64,000 nt of DNA. Source: Prosapia bicincta (taxonomy: Eukaryota > Arthropoda > Insecta > Hemiptera > Cercopidae). Location: the NCBI GenBank assembly GCA_036971475.1, contig JBAIZL010000006.1, forward strand, positions 57,825,898 to 57,889,897. Direction: 5' to 3'. Shown one piece after another: positions 1 to 11,224 of the stretch. Positions within the stretch are counted from its first letter, which is position 1; every line of letters starts with the position of its first letter. The notes beneath the pieces are model-generated. The model was not told the DNA's origin. It worked only from the letters and a program-made list of their open reading frames with translations, and made no database searches. The position numbers and the translations under genes are program-made.

Positions 1-1495
1 CATGAAATACAACACCGTTTATATAACTCCACATGAAATACAACACCGTTTATATAACTCCACATGAAATACAACACCGTTTATATAATTCCACATGAAA
101 TACAACGCCGTTTATATAACTCCTCATGAAATACAACACCGTTTATATAACCCCACATGAAATACAACACCGTTTATATAACTCCACATGAAATACAACG
201 CCGTTTATATAACTCCACATGAAATACAACACCGTTTATATAACCCCACATGAAATACAACGCCGTTTATATAACTCCACATGAAATACAACGCCTTTTA
301 TTCTAACTCCTCATGAAATACAACACCGTTTATATAACCCCACATGAAATACAACGCCTTTTATTCTAGCTCCTGATGAAATACAACACCGTTTATATAA
401 CCCCACATGAAATACAACGCCTTTTATTCTAACTCCTAATGAAATACAACGCCGTTTATATAACCCCACATGAAATACAACACCGTTTATATAACTCCAC
501 ATGAAATACAACGCCGTTTATATAACCCCACATGAAATACAACACCGTTTATATAACTCCACATGAAATACAACACCGTTTATATAACCCCACATGAAAT
601 ACAACGCCGTTTGTATAACTCCACATGAAATACAACACCGTTTATTCTAACTCCTAATGAAATACAACGCCGTTTATATAACCCCACATGAAATACAACG
701 CCTTTTATTCTAACTCCTAATGAAATACAACGCCGTTTATATAACTCCACATGAAATACAACGCCGTTTATATAACTCCACATGAAATACAACACCGTTT
801 ATTCTAACTCCTAATGAAATACAACGCCGTTTATATAACCCCACATGAAATACAACGCCTTTTATTCTAACTCCTAATGAAATACAACGCCGTTTATATA
901 ACCCCACATGAAATACAACACCGTTTATATAACTCCACATGAAATACAACGCCGTTTATATAACTCCACATGAAATACAACGCCGTTTATATAACCCCAC
1001 ATGAAATACAACGCCGTTTATATAACTCCACATGAAATACAACACCGTTTATTCTAACTCCTAATGAAATACAACGCCGTTTATATAACCCCACATGAAA
1101 TACAACACCGTTTATTCTAACTCCTAATGAAATACAACGCCGTTTATATAACTCCACATGAAATACAACACCGTTTATTCTAACTCCTAATGAAATACAA
1201 CGCCGTTTATATAACCCCACATGAAATACAACGCCGTTTATATAACTCCACATGAAATACATCGTCGTTTTTCTAATTCCTAATGAAATACAACACAGTT
1301 TATATTACTCCACATGAAATACGACGTCATTATTATAACCCTCCTCCCGAAATACGTCTTTTTTTATAATTCCTCATGAAATATAATGCCATTTTTAAAA
1401 CTCCACATGAAATACAATGGCATTTTTAAAACCCCACCTGATTTCAATGGCATTTTTAAAACCCCGCATGAAATGTAACGCCGTTTTTATACCTT
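1..1495. repeat. 31/32-bp minisatellite array
   Basis: About 48 head-to-tail units built on CATGAAATACAACACCGTTT followed by ATATAACTCCA (31 bp). A second unit type ends in TTATTCTAACTCCTA and is 32 bp. The two types are interspersed in runs and not randomly. From about 1262 the units become progressively degenerate and fade out near 1495. The array runs off the left edge of the window, so its full length is unknown. Open frames on the minus strand are by-products of the repeat and read through both unit types. Confidence 0.97.
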
Positions 1496-2336
1496 CTTCT
1501 AAAAATTCGTTGTCTTTTTACAAAGAAAAAGAAACGTAAAAGGCCTTTTTTTTTAATCAAAATTTGTTTTTTTTTTATAGTCGGAGTCATCAGCATTAAA
1601 TTGAAAGGACATCGAACACAGATACTACAGCCAACGGTGGCTACTCACAGATCGGATATTATACACCAGATTCGGGTATGCAACGATCCAATTCTACTGA
1701 TTTAGTTTGTTATTTTCTTAAATAAAGAAGGCGCATAAGACAAATAGAAAGTATGAGATAATTAAGGTGCGAATTGCAATTTTTGCAAACTGGGCCATAA
1801 CAGTTTTAATGACTCAGCTTTCCGTTGCTGTGGCCCACCAACTTTCTTACATTGTTCTGACTTAAAGACCCCAACTATGCGCACATTACTTACATTACGA
1901 TGTGTTTATGTCAATTTCACGACGAGATAAGTCAACTTTCCTAAACGGTTCAACAGTTAACCGTGACAAATAACAAGTTGTTTATACTTCAATTTATAAC
2001 TGTTACTTTCATTTGCAGTAAGATGTTATTAAAAATTAATATTTTTTATAAAATTTGTATGATAACCTGTTTATAAGTAACGATGATTATAAGTAACTGC
2101 ATTATAAATTATGCAGCTCTTTTTGAGAGCAGTTCTAAAATTAACTGTTGAAGTTCTTGTTATTATTATTATGTAAGTTGTCTTCGAAGTTTGAATTGTT
2201 TGAGTATATGTAAAAATACAATTACCATTACAGAAGGTTTCTTGTCTAAAGTGCGCCGTTTTAAACGTCTGTCGTCCTCTGTCTTAAGCCCATAGGTTAT
2301 TTTGTCTCATTATTTTTCATTTTTTAAATTCCTTCA
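1496..2336. other. No gene seen; unique AT-rich DNA
   Basis: Low-complexity AT-rich sequence with frequent stops in all frames. I see no exon, RNA gene or clear repeat here. Confidence 0.6.
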
Positions 2337-2585
2337 ATTAGCTCACACTCTTCTGATATATATCTTGTACAAATTTCAATCGTTAATAAAATAGGTTTTT
2401 ATTCATCCAATGAAGTTCAAATACATTTTTTTATTCTATTGTGGATGACAATTGATGTTAATGCAGTTTTTTCAAATATTTATTCATTAACTAAATTATA
2501 AAATTTGTGGGGTCCAGCCGGATTTGAACTGAGAATCTTCATGTTTGAAGTCTAGCGCACCTTGGTACTGTGTCCTCTATCTTAT
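2337..2585 (-). repeat. tRNA-derived SINE (R1-tail type), copy 1
   Basis: On the minus strand a tRNA-like head (about 2580 to 2510) has a weak A-box-like stretch and a good B box, AGTTCAAATCC. It is followed by a body that shares its last ~160 bp with the dispersed repeat R1 and ends in GAAGGAATTT. The head lacks a complete cloverleaf, so it is a retroposon promoter and not a tRNA gene. A (TA)n tract abuts the head side. Confidence 0.7.
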
Positions 2586-2586
2586 A

Positions 2587-2588
<2 letters not shown>

Positions 2589-2656
<68 letters not shown>
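2589..2656. repeat. (TA)n microsatellite
   Basis: About 34 perfect TA units directly beside the tRNA-like head of the neighbouring SINE. Confidence 0.98.
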
Positions 2657-2659
<3 letters not shown>

Positions 2660-4224
2660 CTCAAAGATGTATATGAATCTCCCCCATCTGGTTGTTGTCG
2701 AAATCTTTATTGTACAATCTTAATAAACTGTTGTCATGGTTACCCCACAATCATAAATAGTGCTCTAGGGTTACCAAAATAAATTTTTGTTGTTGTCATT
2801 TCTTCCCCACTAGGAATTTACTTTAAAATACTTGTTCACATTACTTATTTCAGTAGTCTATTTATATTAAAGTCTCATCAAAAATAAAAGACTAGTTTTC
2901 TGATTGTCCCAACTAGCAGCAACAAACGTGACAGCTTTTTCGTTAGGCTACAGTTAATGCCTTACTCAAAACTCTAAACATTGCTTACCTTGTTTTCGTT
3001 AACCTGCTTTAACTGGTTAAAACCAAGTCATGACCTAATTGGGAAAATTACTAACCAATAAATAAAATTACCTCTTTAACCTAACATAGGCCGTGACCAA
3101 TGCTGGCGCTCGTGTGGCGGCTTCAGGAACTGTACAAACGCGAGTCTTTGTCACCTTGGTCACGCCCAAAGTGCCATCTCTAATTGGTAAAGTGGATAAA
3201 GATTGGATTGTTGACCGAGTCGTTATTAGAGGAAATTATTTGCTCGCTTATAAGACTTTATTTCTTATCAAGAATTTTATTGTTGATTTTACAGAATGAC
3301 GTTTGTTTAATGATAGGAATCAGAAACGAGACGACAGGTATATTAGCTCTGCGAGTACAGTATGTCGTTTCCATGATTTTTATACATTTTATTAAAAATA
3401 CAAATTAATAATAACAATTATAAACTATTTTTATTCTTACACAAAACGACGAGACTGGTTACTTAGATAGGCTACTTATAGAATATAGAAGTTGCATCTT
3501 CTAAAAACGTCCATGTTAGCGAATTCTGTAATTTTTGCTACATTTTCTAACAATTTGATCAGCATACAAAAAAAAACATCCAAAACACTCGTTTTTTTGG
3601 TTTTATTCATGACCAACTTATTTTCAAAAGCATAGCCTATAGTGCGGACCACGTACGCGTGCACTTGGCCTTGAGAGATCGCAGTAGACTAGACGGAGGG
3701 TAGAGGGACAGTATAAATACTTTCATACAAACATGATAAGGACTGTTAAAATACTGATTTGCTTTAGAAGAAAGATATTAGATAAATTAGCTACCGAATG
3801 AAGTAACGAACATTATTGAAATATGTGTAGACATCGAATGCAGAAACTGTTGTATTGAACATTCTCAATAAGTAACATGTTTTCAGAAGTGGTAGAACAC
3901 GCAAGGTCAAGTGCTCGGTTAAGTAGTACGCACTATACGGCACCCAACAGGTAAAAGTTTCGGATTAAAATGTAAAGTTTGAAAAGTATTATTTAAAAAA
4001 AGTATAACAAGGTTGTTGGCTTTCTGCAAATTTGGTTAAGGCCACTTTGAAATATGTATACAGTGTGTTCAAAAAATCCATCCGCAGCAAATTCTAGTCC
4101 GTCAAAGAGCTGCGGTCTATCTAGTAGCTTTAACGCCAGTTCCTATTTGAGCGTAATAATAATAATTCTGAAGGAAGATTTATTTTTTAAAATTTAGATG
4201 TCGCTAGAGGTATAGAATCTGTTA
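2657..4224. other. No gene seen
   Basis: Mostly AT-rich unique sequence. A less AT-rich patch at about 3090-3200 keeps an open frame for some 68 codons, but it has no recognisable domain and no splice context, so I do not call it. A stretch near 4060 (ACAGTGTGTTCAAAAAAT) looks like the edge of an old repeat but cannot be assigned. Confidence 0.5.
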
Positions 4225-4280
4225 CAATTCCTTCTATTAGCTCACACTCTCCTTATATATATATATATATATATATATAT

Positions 4281-4583
4281 TTTAAAACAACATAGGTTAT
4301 CAAATACAAGAATATTTATTATTTTATATCCATTTTTTTCTGTTTTTGTTTTGTGTTAATTTTTATCAATAATGACAATAGTATTACTTTTATCTGCCTT
4401 TACTGCAATAAGATTGTTATTTTGTAATTTTTGTTTTAAATCTTTAATCTCTGAATATTGTTTCTTATGTGTTTTATTAACTGTATTTTTTTAAATGAAT
4501 TTTTTAATTTCATAACCTATGTATTTAATTACACCTATGTATGTAATTAACCTATGTATTTGAATAACCTATGTTGTTTTAAA
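4281..4583. mobile_element. 303-bp inverted-repeat element (MITE-like) nested in a SINE
   Basis: The ends are perfect 20-bp inverted repeats, TTTAAAACAACATAGGTTAT at 4281-4300 and its complement at 4564-4583. Inverted similarity continues about 10 bp further inward. The element sits inside the (TA)n of the SINE at 4225-4880, so it landed later. Its right half carries short direct repeats of ACCTATGTATT. No coding capacity. TA is the likely target, but the flanking (TA)n hides any duplication. Confidence 0.7.
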
Positions 4584-4601
4584 TTATTAAACAAGAAAAC
4601 G

Positions 4602-4605
<4 letters not shown>

Positions 4606-4654
<49 letters not shown>
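4606..4654. repeat. (TA)n microsatellite
   Basis: Perfect TA tract lying within the SINE tail. A shorter sister tract lies at 4254-4280 on the other side of the nested insertion. Confidence 0.95.
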
Positions 4655-4656
<2 letters not shown>

Positions 4657-4880
4657 CTGATACAAATTTGCAATTGTTAATTAAATATGTTTTTATTCAC
4701 CCAGTCAAGTTCAAATACATTTTTTCAACCTGCAGTGGATGTCAATTGATGTTAAGATAACTTTTTCCAGTATTTATTCATTAATTAAAAAAAAAAATTT
4801 AATGTCTTGCTCGGATTCGAACTGAATGACTAAATGTTTGAAATTTAGCACTTTGGCACTGAGTCAACTTTCCTATAGCT

Positions 4881-5464
4881 AGAAATTTATTACTAAGATG
4901 TATATAAAATTATAAGAAAAAGGTTTCTTGTAATACTGAAGCAAGGAGATATAGATAGAATGGGAAATTATTGACCACCTTCACCTGCATAAATTAGAAA
5001 CGTAATAAAAGAAAGAGAATAAACAAAAATAATAAGTATAGAGAGGAAAATGACTGTTCATTTTAAAAAATCGTATTTCGTCAACAGAAAAGGTTTTCCT
5101 GGCGCACTTTATGTTGTTGCGAAGGAAAGAATATGATTAAAATGCATGTACAAGAAACGCTTGGGGGCGTAGGTTAATCGGATGCCTCCAAGGTTTACTT
5201 ACTTACTCTCCCAGGTTTCCCTTATAAATATATCCCAAGTTTAAAAAAATAATATTATCTTACCTTAAGGTAAAACACTAAATCCGGGATTATTGTAAAT
5301 CCGGTACAAGTATAGTTCGAGGAATACGGTCTGTTGACTTTAGATGCAAATGGTTGTTACGTATGTAATATAAGCAAACAATAGTTAATAAATACACTAA
5401 ATTTCAAGAACATATATTATTGACAAAGCAGTCTGTAATTTCATGAGAGCTACCAACAATGTTT
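4881..5464. other. No gene seen
   Basis: AT-rich sequence without a recognisable exon, RNA or repeat. Confidence 0.55.
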
Positions 5465-5503
5465 TTCAACTCATTCTATTAGTTCACACACACACACACA
5501 CTC

Positions 5504-5581
<78 letters not shown>

Positions 5582-5606
5582 CATGTGTGTGTGTGTGTGT
5601 GTGTGT

Positions 5607-5673
<67 letters not shown>

Positions 5674-6020
5674 TTTTTCAATTATTAATTCATTAATTAA
5701 ATGTAATGAATTAATGTTAGTTTCATACGGGAGAAAAACTTTTCACATAGGGGCAAGGTATGCAATATAGTTATTTCGTCCCATTTGGCTTAAAATAAGC
5801 GGTAACATAATTTCTTAAAACAGCTGATTTTATGTTATAGGTAAAACAGCTGTTTTAACGCATAGGCAATGGTATTTTTTTTGTAAAATTGTACTTTTAT
5901 TTAGTAAAAAGTGACTGAAATTTTAAAAAAATTGTTAATCTAAGTAGGAGTTGAATTTGAGTTTTTTTTGCTTATATTACTTGTTTATACAATTAACTTT
6001 TGTATTAATACTGTAAAATA
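5465..6020 (-). repeat. Dispersed repeat R1, copy 3
   Basis: R1 is the commonest dispersed repeat here, with 12 longer or partial copies plus the two SINEs that share its tail. Taking GAAGGAATTGAAAA as the 3' end, this copy lies on the minus strand. Shared landmarks are the tail, the block GGGGCAAGGTATGCAATATA, and two CAGCTG words in inverted arrangement (AAAACAGCTG ... CAGCTGTTTT). Here the tail-proximal part has been replaced by a compound microsatellite (5485-5670). No protein domain is recognisable. Confidence 0.85.
5485..5670. repeat. Compound microsatellite (CA)(CT)(TA)(GT)(TA)
   Basis: Successive tracts of CA, CT, TA, GT and TA. It occupies the site in R1 that in other copies holds only a short CTCTCCTTATATAT stretch, so it probably expanded from that seed. 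Confidence 0.97.
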
Positions 6021-6054
6021 AACAAAAGTCAACATACGTTTCATGTGAAGCTAG

Positions 6055-6440
6055 TTAAAATGTGTATTTTTTAAACTTGTAGCGGATGACACTTGATGTT
6101 AATTTATGTTTTTTTTTAATATCAATTTTTTATTTAAATTAATGAATTAATGTTAGTTTTATATGGGAGACAAACTTTTCACAAAAGGGAAAAGGCATGC
6201 AATATAGTTATTCGTCCTATTTGGCGAATAAGTGATAACATATGATTTCATAAAACAGCTGACTTCATGTTATAGGTTATGTGGTAGAATAGCGGTTTTA
6301 ACGTATAGTTTATTCTACTTTATTTATATTAATTAATTGTAATAAAATAATTTTTTTCTTTGTTGACCTAAATAGGAATAGACTTAAATTTTTTGTTATA
6401 TTACTTGTTTTTAGGTAATGTTTTGCTTAACTTTTCGAAT
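6055..6440 (-). repeat. Dispersed repeat R1, copy 4 (tail missing)
   Basis: Homologous to R1 from the GTAGCGGATGACACTTGATG block through the GCATGCAATATAG block and the CAGCTG pair to TTGTTGACCTAAATAGG. It directly follows copy 3 in the same orientation and lacks the GAAGGAATTG tail. Confidence 0.8.
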
Positions 6441-7014
6441 ACAAAGATTATTTCACTGCCACTTAATATATTTGTACAGCCAATTGTACTTGCAAAACTC
6501 TGAAACAGTCCAATCTACTTGCTCACGTCCAAGCTATGGTAGTCTATAACGGGCCCACAGCAAGTGCCTAACCTAACCTAACCGGCTACAGCAACGGTAC
6601 AAGATGTCCGGGGCAAGGTTAGGTTGGTCTTTGCACATTGCGGGACACATATAAAGTAACCTACAACAACCAACTGGCCTCTATAAACCCTGTCCGCTCT
6701 TATTGCTGCCAATGTTAAGCTGTCTTAACGTAGACTATTAATGGAAACTCGTTACAGTAAATCCTGCTCCAACTAAAATAAATGTGAACGATCTAGATAT
6801 CGTTCTGTTAACATTGATTTAATATTGTTTCTGTAATAAACATGCGCTATTGGTATGGAATAAAATACTTTATAACACATTCAACATACTATTACAGAAT
6901 ACTAACTTATGCTACTATGAAGCAATGACGTGTCCAATGTTCTACTTGGACATCGTAAGTAGCCATAGTCATAATTACGGTGTGAAAACGTACCATAAAC
7001 AAATATTATGTACA
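6441..7014. other. No gene; short telomere-like CCTAA run
   Basis: Contains CCTAACCTAACCTAACC (three CCTAA units, about 6569-6585), the insect-type telomeric word, far too short to be a telomere. Otherwise unique sequence with no exon signal. Confidence 0.55.
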
Positions 7015-7462
7015 AAATTAAGTCAATTTCTAGTTAGGTCAACGAAGAAATTTTTAACTTAGTTATTTTTTATTAAATAATTACAAATAATGTAAATATC
7101 ATAAATGTAACATAATCTATGCGTTGAAACAGCTGTTCTACCACATAACCTATAACATAAAATCAGCTGTTTTTTAATGAAATCATATGTTATCATTTAT
7201 TTTAAGCCAAACGGAACGAAAAACTATATTGCATACCTTGCCCCTTTTATGAAATGTTTTTTCCCACATTAAACTAAAATTAATTCATTAAATGTAATTA
7301 ATGATTAATATTGAAAAAAAACTGTATTAACATCAAGTGTCACCCACTACAAGGTTAAAATACATTTGAATTCGAATGGACGAATAAAAACTATTTTATT
7401 AACGATTCAAAATTTGTACGAGATATATAAAGAGAGTATGAGCTAATAGAAGGAATTGTAAA
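7015..7462 (+). repeat. Dispersed repeat R1, copy 5, near full length
   Basis: Reads from TAGTTAGGTCAACGAAG through AAACAGCTGTTCTACCACAT and CATACCTTGCCCCTTTTATG to the tail GAGCTAATAGAAGGAATTG. This is one of the more complete copies and a good reference for the family. No microsatellite expansion in the tail. Confidence 0.88.
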
Positions 7463-7565
7463 AGATGTTATTGATAACAAAGAATGTAAATGTTTATGTT
7501 AACCAAAGAATCTCAAACACAGAAAAAAGGTATTTTGAAAGATACATGACAAAAAACTACGAGCA

Positions 7566-8200
7566 ATGGCAGACTTAAGGGGTGGACTTTGGGGCTCATA
7601 CCCCTCCTAAAATATGTAAAAGTTAAAACTATAAAATAACACCATAAATGTAAAATAAAATTTTATATCGCATTTCCGATGTTTGCGTTCGGCCGTTCGT
7701 TCTTGATTTAAATCTACAAATTAATTTACATATTGCAATCAATTAATATTAAATACAAAACTGTATAAATAAACATAAAATTCCTCACATATTTATTAAA
7801 CGTAATAGAATCTTGTTTCTATTTCTCACATAAAATAAGGATTTAAAGCTACATTTACCAATAGTTTAAATTTATTTCTTATTAAACTAAGTATTGTTTT
7901 TTACTTACTTCCACAATTTTGTTGGCCTAAAACATCCTGCAACAAAAAAATTTAATAAGAATAATGCACGTTATAATATTATAGCACTTAGGCCTAATAT
8001 CTATATTATAGTTATCTTATTAAGCCAAACAGAACATATTCTATGAGCATATGCTCCAGGGGGCTTTGGGACTCAAGCTACACTCAAAATATGAACAAGT
8101 AAAAATCTTTTAACTATAAATGTAAAATTAAAATAACATTTCCGATTATTGCATTTGGCCCTGATGTAAATCTACTTAATAATTAGTACAAAACGTTTAC
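7566..8200. repeat. Diverged direct repeat pair
   Basis: About 150 bp at 7566-7740 and again at 8036-8190 share ordered words: TTTGGGGCTC / TTTGGGACTC, AAAATATG, CATTTCCGAT, then TTTAAATCTAC / TGTAAATCTAC. Spacing about 470 bp. They look like two old copies of one short repeat. No coding capacity. Confidence 0.5.
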
Positions 8201-8481
8201 AAATCCATATCAATCACTATAGTACCATAGGCTCTACTATAATAATCATTAATCAATAGTTAAATAATCAACAATGAAATAAATAGATGGTTTTAATGTA
8301 ATTCAGGATATAAAAAATACAAGTAATGTACTAATAAACCAGAAAATGTAAAATATTTTAGTATATGGCAAATGAGGGTAATTAATAATTGTGTAACCTC
8401 ACAGAGTAGGCCTATAATTATTTGCCTCGCATAGACGACCCTTAGAGTTTTTTTTCTATAGCTACCATTAAAATAAAACAT

Positions 8482-8589
8482 TTGGAAACAACATCAATAC
8501 CACAAAAATAACTGATAATGCAAGTTACCTATGATTGTATTATCAGTTTATTTTTTTAATTATTTTAGTGGTACTGGGGTTGTTTCCAA
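8482..8589. mobile_element. 108-bp hairpin element
   Basis: Near-palindromic: TTGGAAACAAC at the left end mirrors GTTGTTTCCAA at the right end, and pairing continues inward through ATCAATACCAC / GTGGTACTGGG and ACTGATAAT / ATTATCAGT. Loop of about 20 bp. Size and structure suit a short foldback or MITE. No clear target duplication. Confidence 0.6.
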
Positions 8590-8949
8590 TATTTTTTGCA
8601 ATATATTGTACCATTGTGCTCTTGTTATTGTATAAATAGTTATCATATTTCTTAAATATTTTCCGAACGTGGGGAACCCTTCTCTTACCCTCACTCACCA
8701 GCCCTCCCTAAAATATTTTTCTGGCTTCACCAAAGAGTACGGGTGGAAGGTTGTTGTCGACATTCTTACAGGTCCTGCTTTCCTGGAACTAACTAGAGAA
8801 TTTAAAGGAAGAATAGAAATGGCAAAAGAAGAGTTTAATAAATGAGAAGGTTTCTAAAGACGCGCGACATTAATCTACATCTGAGAATACAGATTGTTAC
8901 ATTGTATGTTTATTCCTACCTCTATAAAACAGATATATCTCCAAACGGG
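8590..8949. other. No gene seen
   Basis: Unique sequence leading into the retrotransposon remnant. The last part may be decayed upstream retrotransposon sequence but no motif is readable. Confidence 0.45.
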
Positions 8950-9465
8950 AGCGCCATTATGGAGACCTTCGCAGACGTCACCGCTATCTAGTCCATAAGT
9001 TGCAGCATACCTTGAACAGCGTCAGTGATTGGACCAGACAGCTTAGTGAAAGCACTGCAGCTCATATTATATTTACCAGTAAGGCAGAAAATAAAACTTA
9101 CCTACTAGCCCCTAATAGCAAAGGGGTGGAATTCCTGGGTCTAACTTTGGGCGCGAAACTGAAACCAATTCCATGTGGAGATCTGCTCCAGAAGACTAGA
9201 GTTGCTCATGAGTCGGTATTCTGAGTTGAGCTCCTACAATAAATTGCTGGTGTACAAGCAGGCGCTCAAGTCTCCGTGGACACCCCCAAGTTCACTCTCA
9301 GGATGCATCAAGAGCAGCAATCTGCAAGTTATCGAACGCTCCTAAAACGAAGTGTTGAGGGCCATAGAGAGGGCTCATGGTACGTCCGAAATTCTGCTAT
9401 ACATAGAGACCTCAAGATGAAGAGCTTGAGAGAGGAGGCCGCCACTGCGGCAGTGCAGTGAGTGG
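8950..9465 (+). pseudogene. Broken Jockey-type non-LTR reverse transcriptase fragment
   Basis: Parts of a reverse transcriptase can be read in order across three frames. First FADVTAI (8968-8988) corresponds to the catalytic FADD/YADD motif with the second aspartate lost. Then a stop and a frameshift, then LQHTLNSVSDWTRQ and VEFLGLTLGAKL (9000-9224), matching the segment after the active site. Next comes SSYNKLLVYKQALKSPW (from about 9231), with a stop near 9334. Last is a shift to GSWYVRNSAIHRDLKMKSL (about 9374-9430). This order and wording fit the Jockey clade. No 3' end or target duplication could be placed. It is certainly inactive. Confidence 0.8.
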
Positions 9466-9526
9466 CTTCAATAACACAAGAACCCTACAGCTGGCTCACA
9501 AGGTGCCAGTGCTCAGGCTCGTATTT

Positions 9527-9768
9527 ACACGTAAGCTGGCACTTGACCGATCGTCTGTACTAGTCTAGATAAAAAACTTGTCTGCCGTCATGCGGGTTGC
9601 GTCAATTGTCCTCACGGTCCTCGTGAAGGCGGAGCGCTAGATGAAATACGAAATACTGTAAGTGATGTATGTCTACATCCGCGGAAATGTTTTCAGAACG
9701 GTCTTTGCCTAATCTCCACACACTCCCGCCTATAGTACCGCACCAAAGCCAAGTGCCAGCTTACGTGT
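9527..9768. mobile_element. 242-bp element with perfect 19-bp terminal inverted repeats
   Basis: ACACGTAAGCTGGCACTTG at 9527-9545 is exactly complementary to CAAGTGCCAGCTTACGTGT at 9750-9768. The interior is less AT-rich than its surroundings and has no coding frame. No convincing target duplication flanks it. About 16 bp of the same terminus, AAGCTGGCACTTGGCT, occur alone near 17080, so the end sequence is dispersed. It lies just downstream of the Jockey remnant. Confidence 0.65.
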
Positions 9769-10791
9769 CAACACCTATATTAACTGCACATCATCAGCAG
9801 TAGTAGAATATCAAGTAGGTGTCGTTCACTGGAACAAGCCAGACATTTTTCAACCGCCCTCAGAAAGCAAGCTGATAAGTATATGACTAGACTTAGTTGC
9901 AAAAAAATGATCTCTCCAGCGTATATGCGTTGAAAGGATTGAGATATGGTGCGACAGTAAAGTGGGGAAACTATTATCACGAAAAGGATAACTAATAAAG
10001 ACATACAGTATTACTGAAAATGGGGAAAGAGTTTGAAATAGTAAAGATTATACAAAAAAAAAAAAAAATAGATTATCTAGGATATGTAATGAAGGGTAAA
10101 AATACTTATTCTCGACGCATGTAGTTGAAGAAGGAAGAAAGCATTGCGAGCATGAGAATCCATGGCGAAATCCAAAGGGATGTGCGGATGAAGTTTAGTG
10201 CGGAAAGCAAAAACAATAATATTAATGTCTCTGACAGTAACAAAAATAACTTTAAATGTATAAACAAAATAATTATACATAAAAAAATGTTGGTTCAATT
10301 TATGTCACAGATATGTTACGCGTGAGTGAGTACATGTATGTGTGCGTGTGCATGCGCGTGTGTGTTTGTGCCTAGTCAGATAGGCACAGTGTGTGAGGTT
10401 TTACCTTGTCGCTGACTTTGAGATCGCTAGGGTGGACTGAGCTGCAGTGCGGGGTCAAAACTCAACACTTCAGAAAACATCAGTGTCGCGTTTAAAGTGT
10501 AAACAGCTCTAATTAACTAAAAGATAATACTGTAATAGTTTGATGTAGACTTGATCTTTAAATGTGTTGCTCTGCTTCTGCAAAGAAATAGACGCGGTTA
10601 CGAAAGAGACGATATATGTATTGTATAATGTTTTCAGTTAGGCTAGTAGTCAAATCCTAGAGCAGAACGAGGGACACCGTTCCGCTCTATACAGGGAAAC
10701 TGTATATAACGTTTATAAATAGGAAAACAATTGGACGCGATGGCTGTTAAAATGGATTACATTTACGCTTTACAAATTAAATAATATTTAG
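9769..10791. other. No gene seen
   Basis: Contains a short poly(A) run near 10055 and a TG-rich patch near 10330-10370. Open frames are short and have no recognisable domain. Confidence 0.5.
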
Positions 10792-11224
10792 GGTACTTAT
10801 GTATTATACGGAGGCCACTAATATAGGCATATAGTAATGTTGTATACAATTACAACCAAATCTATCCTGACTGGATACTTCATAGGTAAATAAATTCAAA
10901 TAAATTAACTTGAACCAACACGCAAATCAACTGCTGAAAGCAAGCTAAAGTTAGGTTATGTTAGATTTATTTATTCACATTTTAGTTGGGACTACGTTTT
11001 TGGGCGCACAATAGCAACAGCACACAGGACTACGTCTACAATTGAACATACCTACCTATAAAGCACCCAGTCAGGATAGATTTGTTTGTAATTTTATAAA
11101 GTATTACTATATATTTATATTAAAATATTCCTATGAAGTATCCAGTTAGGATAGATTATGTTGTAATTTTATACAACATTACTACGTACCTATATTAGTG
11201 GCCTCCGTATAATACGTAAGTACC
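10792..11224. mobile_element. 433-bp foldback element with 8-bp target duplication
   Basis: Long, imperfect inverted termini of about 95 bp: 10792-10888 starts GGTACTTATGTATTATACGG and mirrors 11126-11224, which ends CCGTATAATACGTAAGTACC. The direct repeat ATATTTAG flanks both sides (10784-10791 and 11225-11232). An 8-bp duplication is known for hAT, P and some other DNA transposons, but the terminal bases do not clearly fit one of these. A third, partial copy of the terminus lies inside at about 11055-11125. No coding capacity, so non-autonomous. Confidence 0.8.

Larger units (their letters stand above)
4225..4880 (-). repeat. tRNA-derived SINE, copy 2, split by an insertion
   Basis: Read on the minus strand from about 4877: A-box-like TGACTCAGTGC, then an anticodon-arm-like hairpin (6-bp stem CTAAAT/ATTTAG around the 7-nt loop TTCAAAC), then the B box AGTTCGAATCC. 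The body matches copy 1 and the R1 tail, ending in GAAGGAATTG at 4225. The (TA)n inside the tail is split by a 303-bp inverted-repeat insertion at 4281-4583. Head and tail together give the standard layout of a tRNA SINE. Confidence 0.72.

Noticed and set aside
311..1262. Repeated 60-90-residue frames in the 31-bp array
   Set aside because: Same peptide reappears wherever unit length allows; no gene structure.
3093..3299. 68-codon frame in less AT-rich sequence
   Set aside because: No domain, no splice or start context, and an overlapping frame is equally open.
2510..4877. Functional tRNA genes
   Set aside because: A and B boxes and, in the second copy, an anticodon-like arm are present, but no acceptor stem closes and both heads are fused to the SINE body.
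6569..6585. Telomere or telomere remnant (CCTAA units)
   Set aside because: Only three units, common by chance or as dispersed words in insect DNA.
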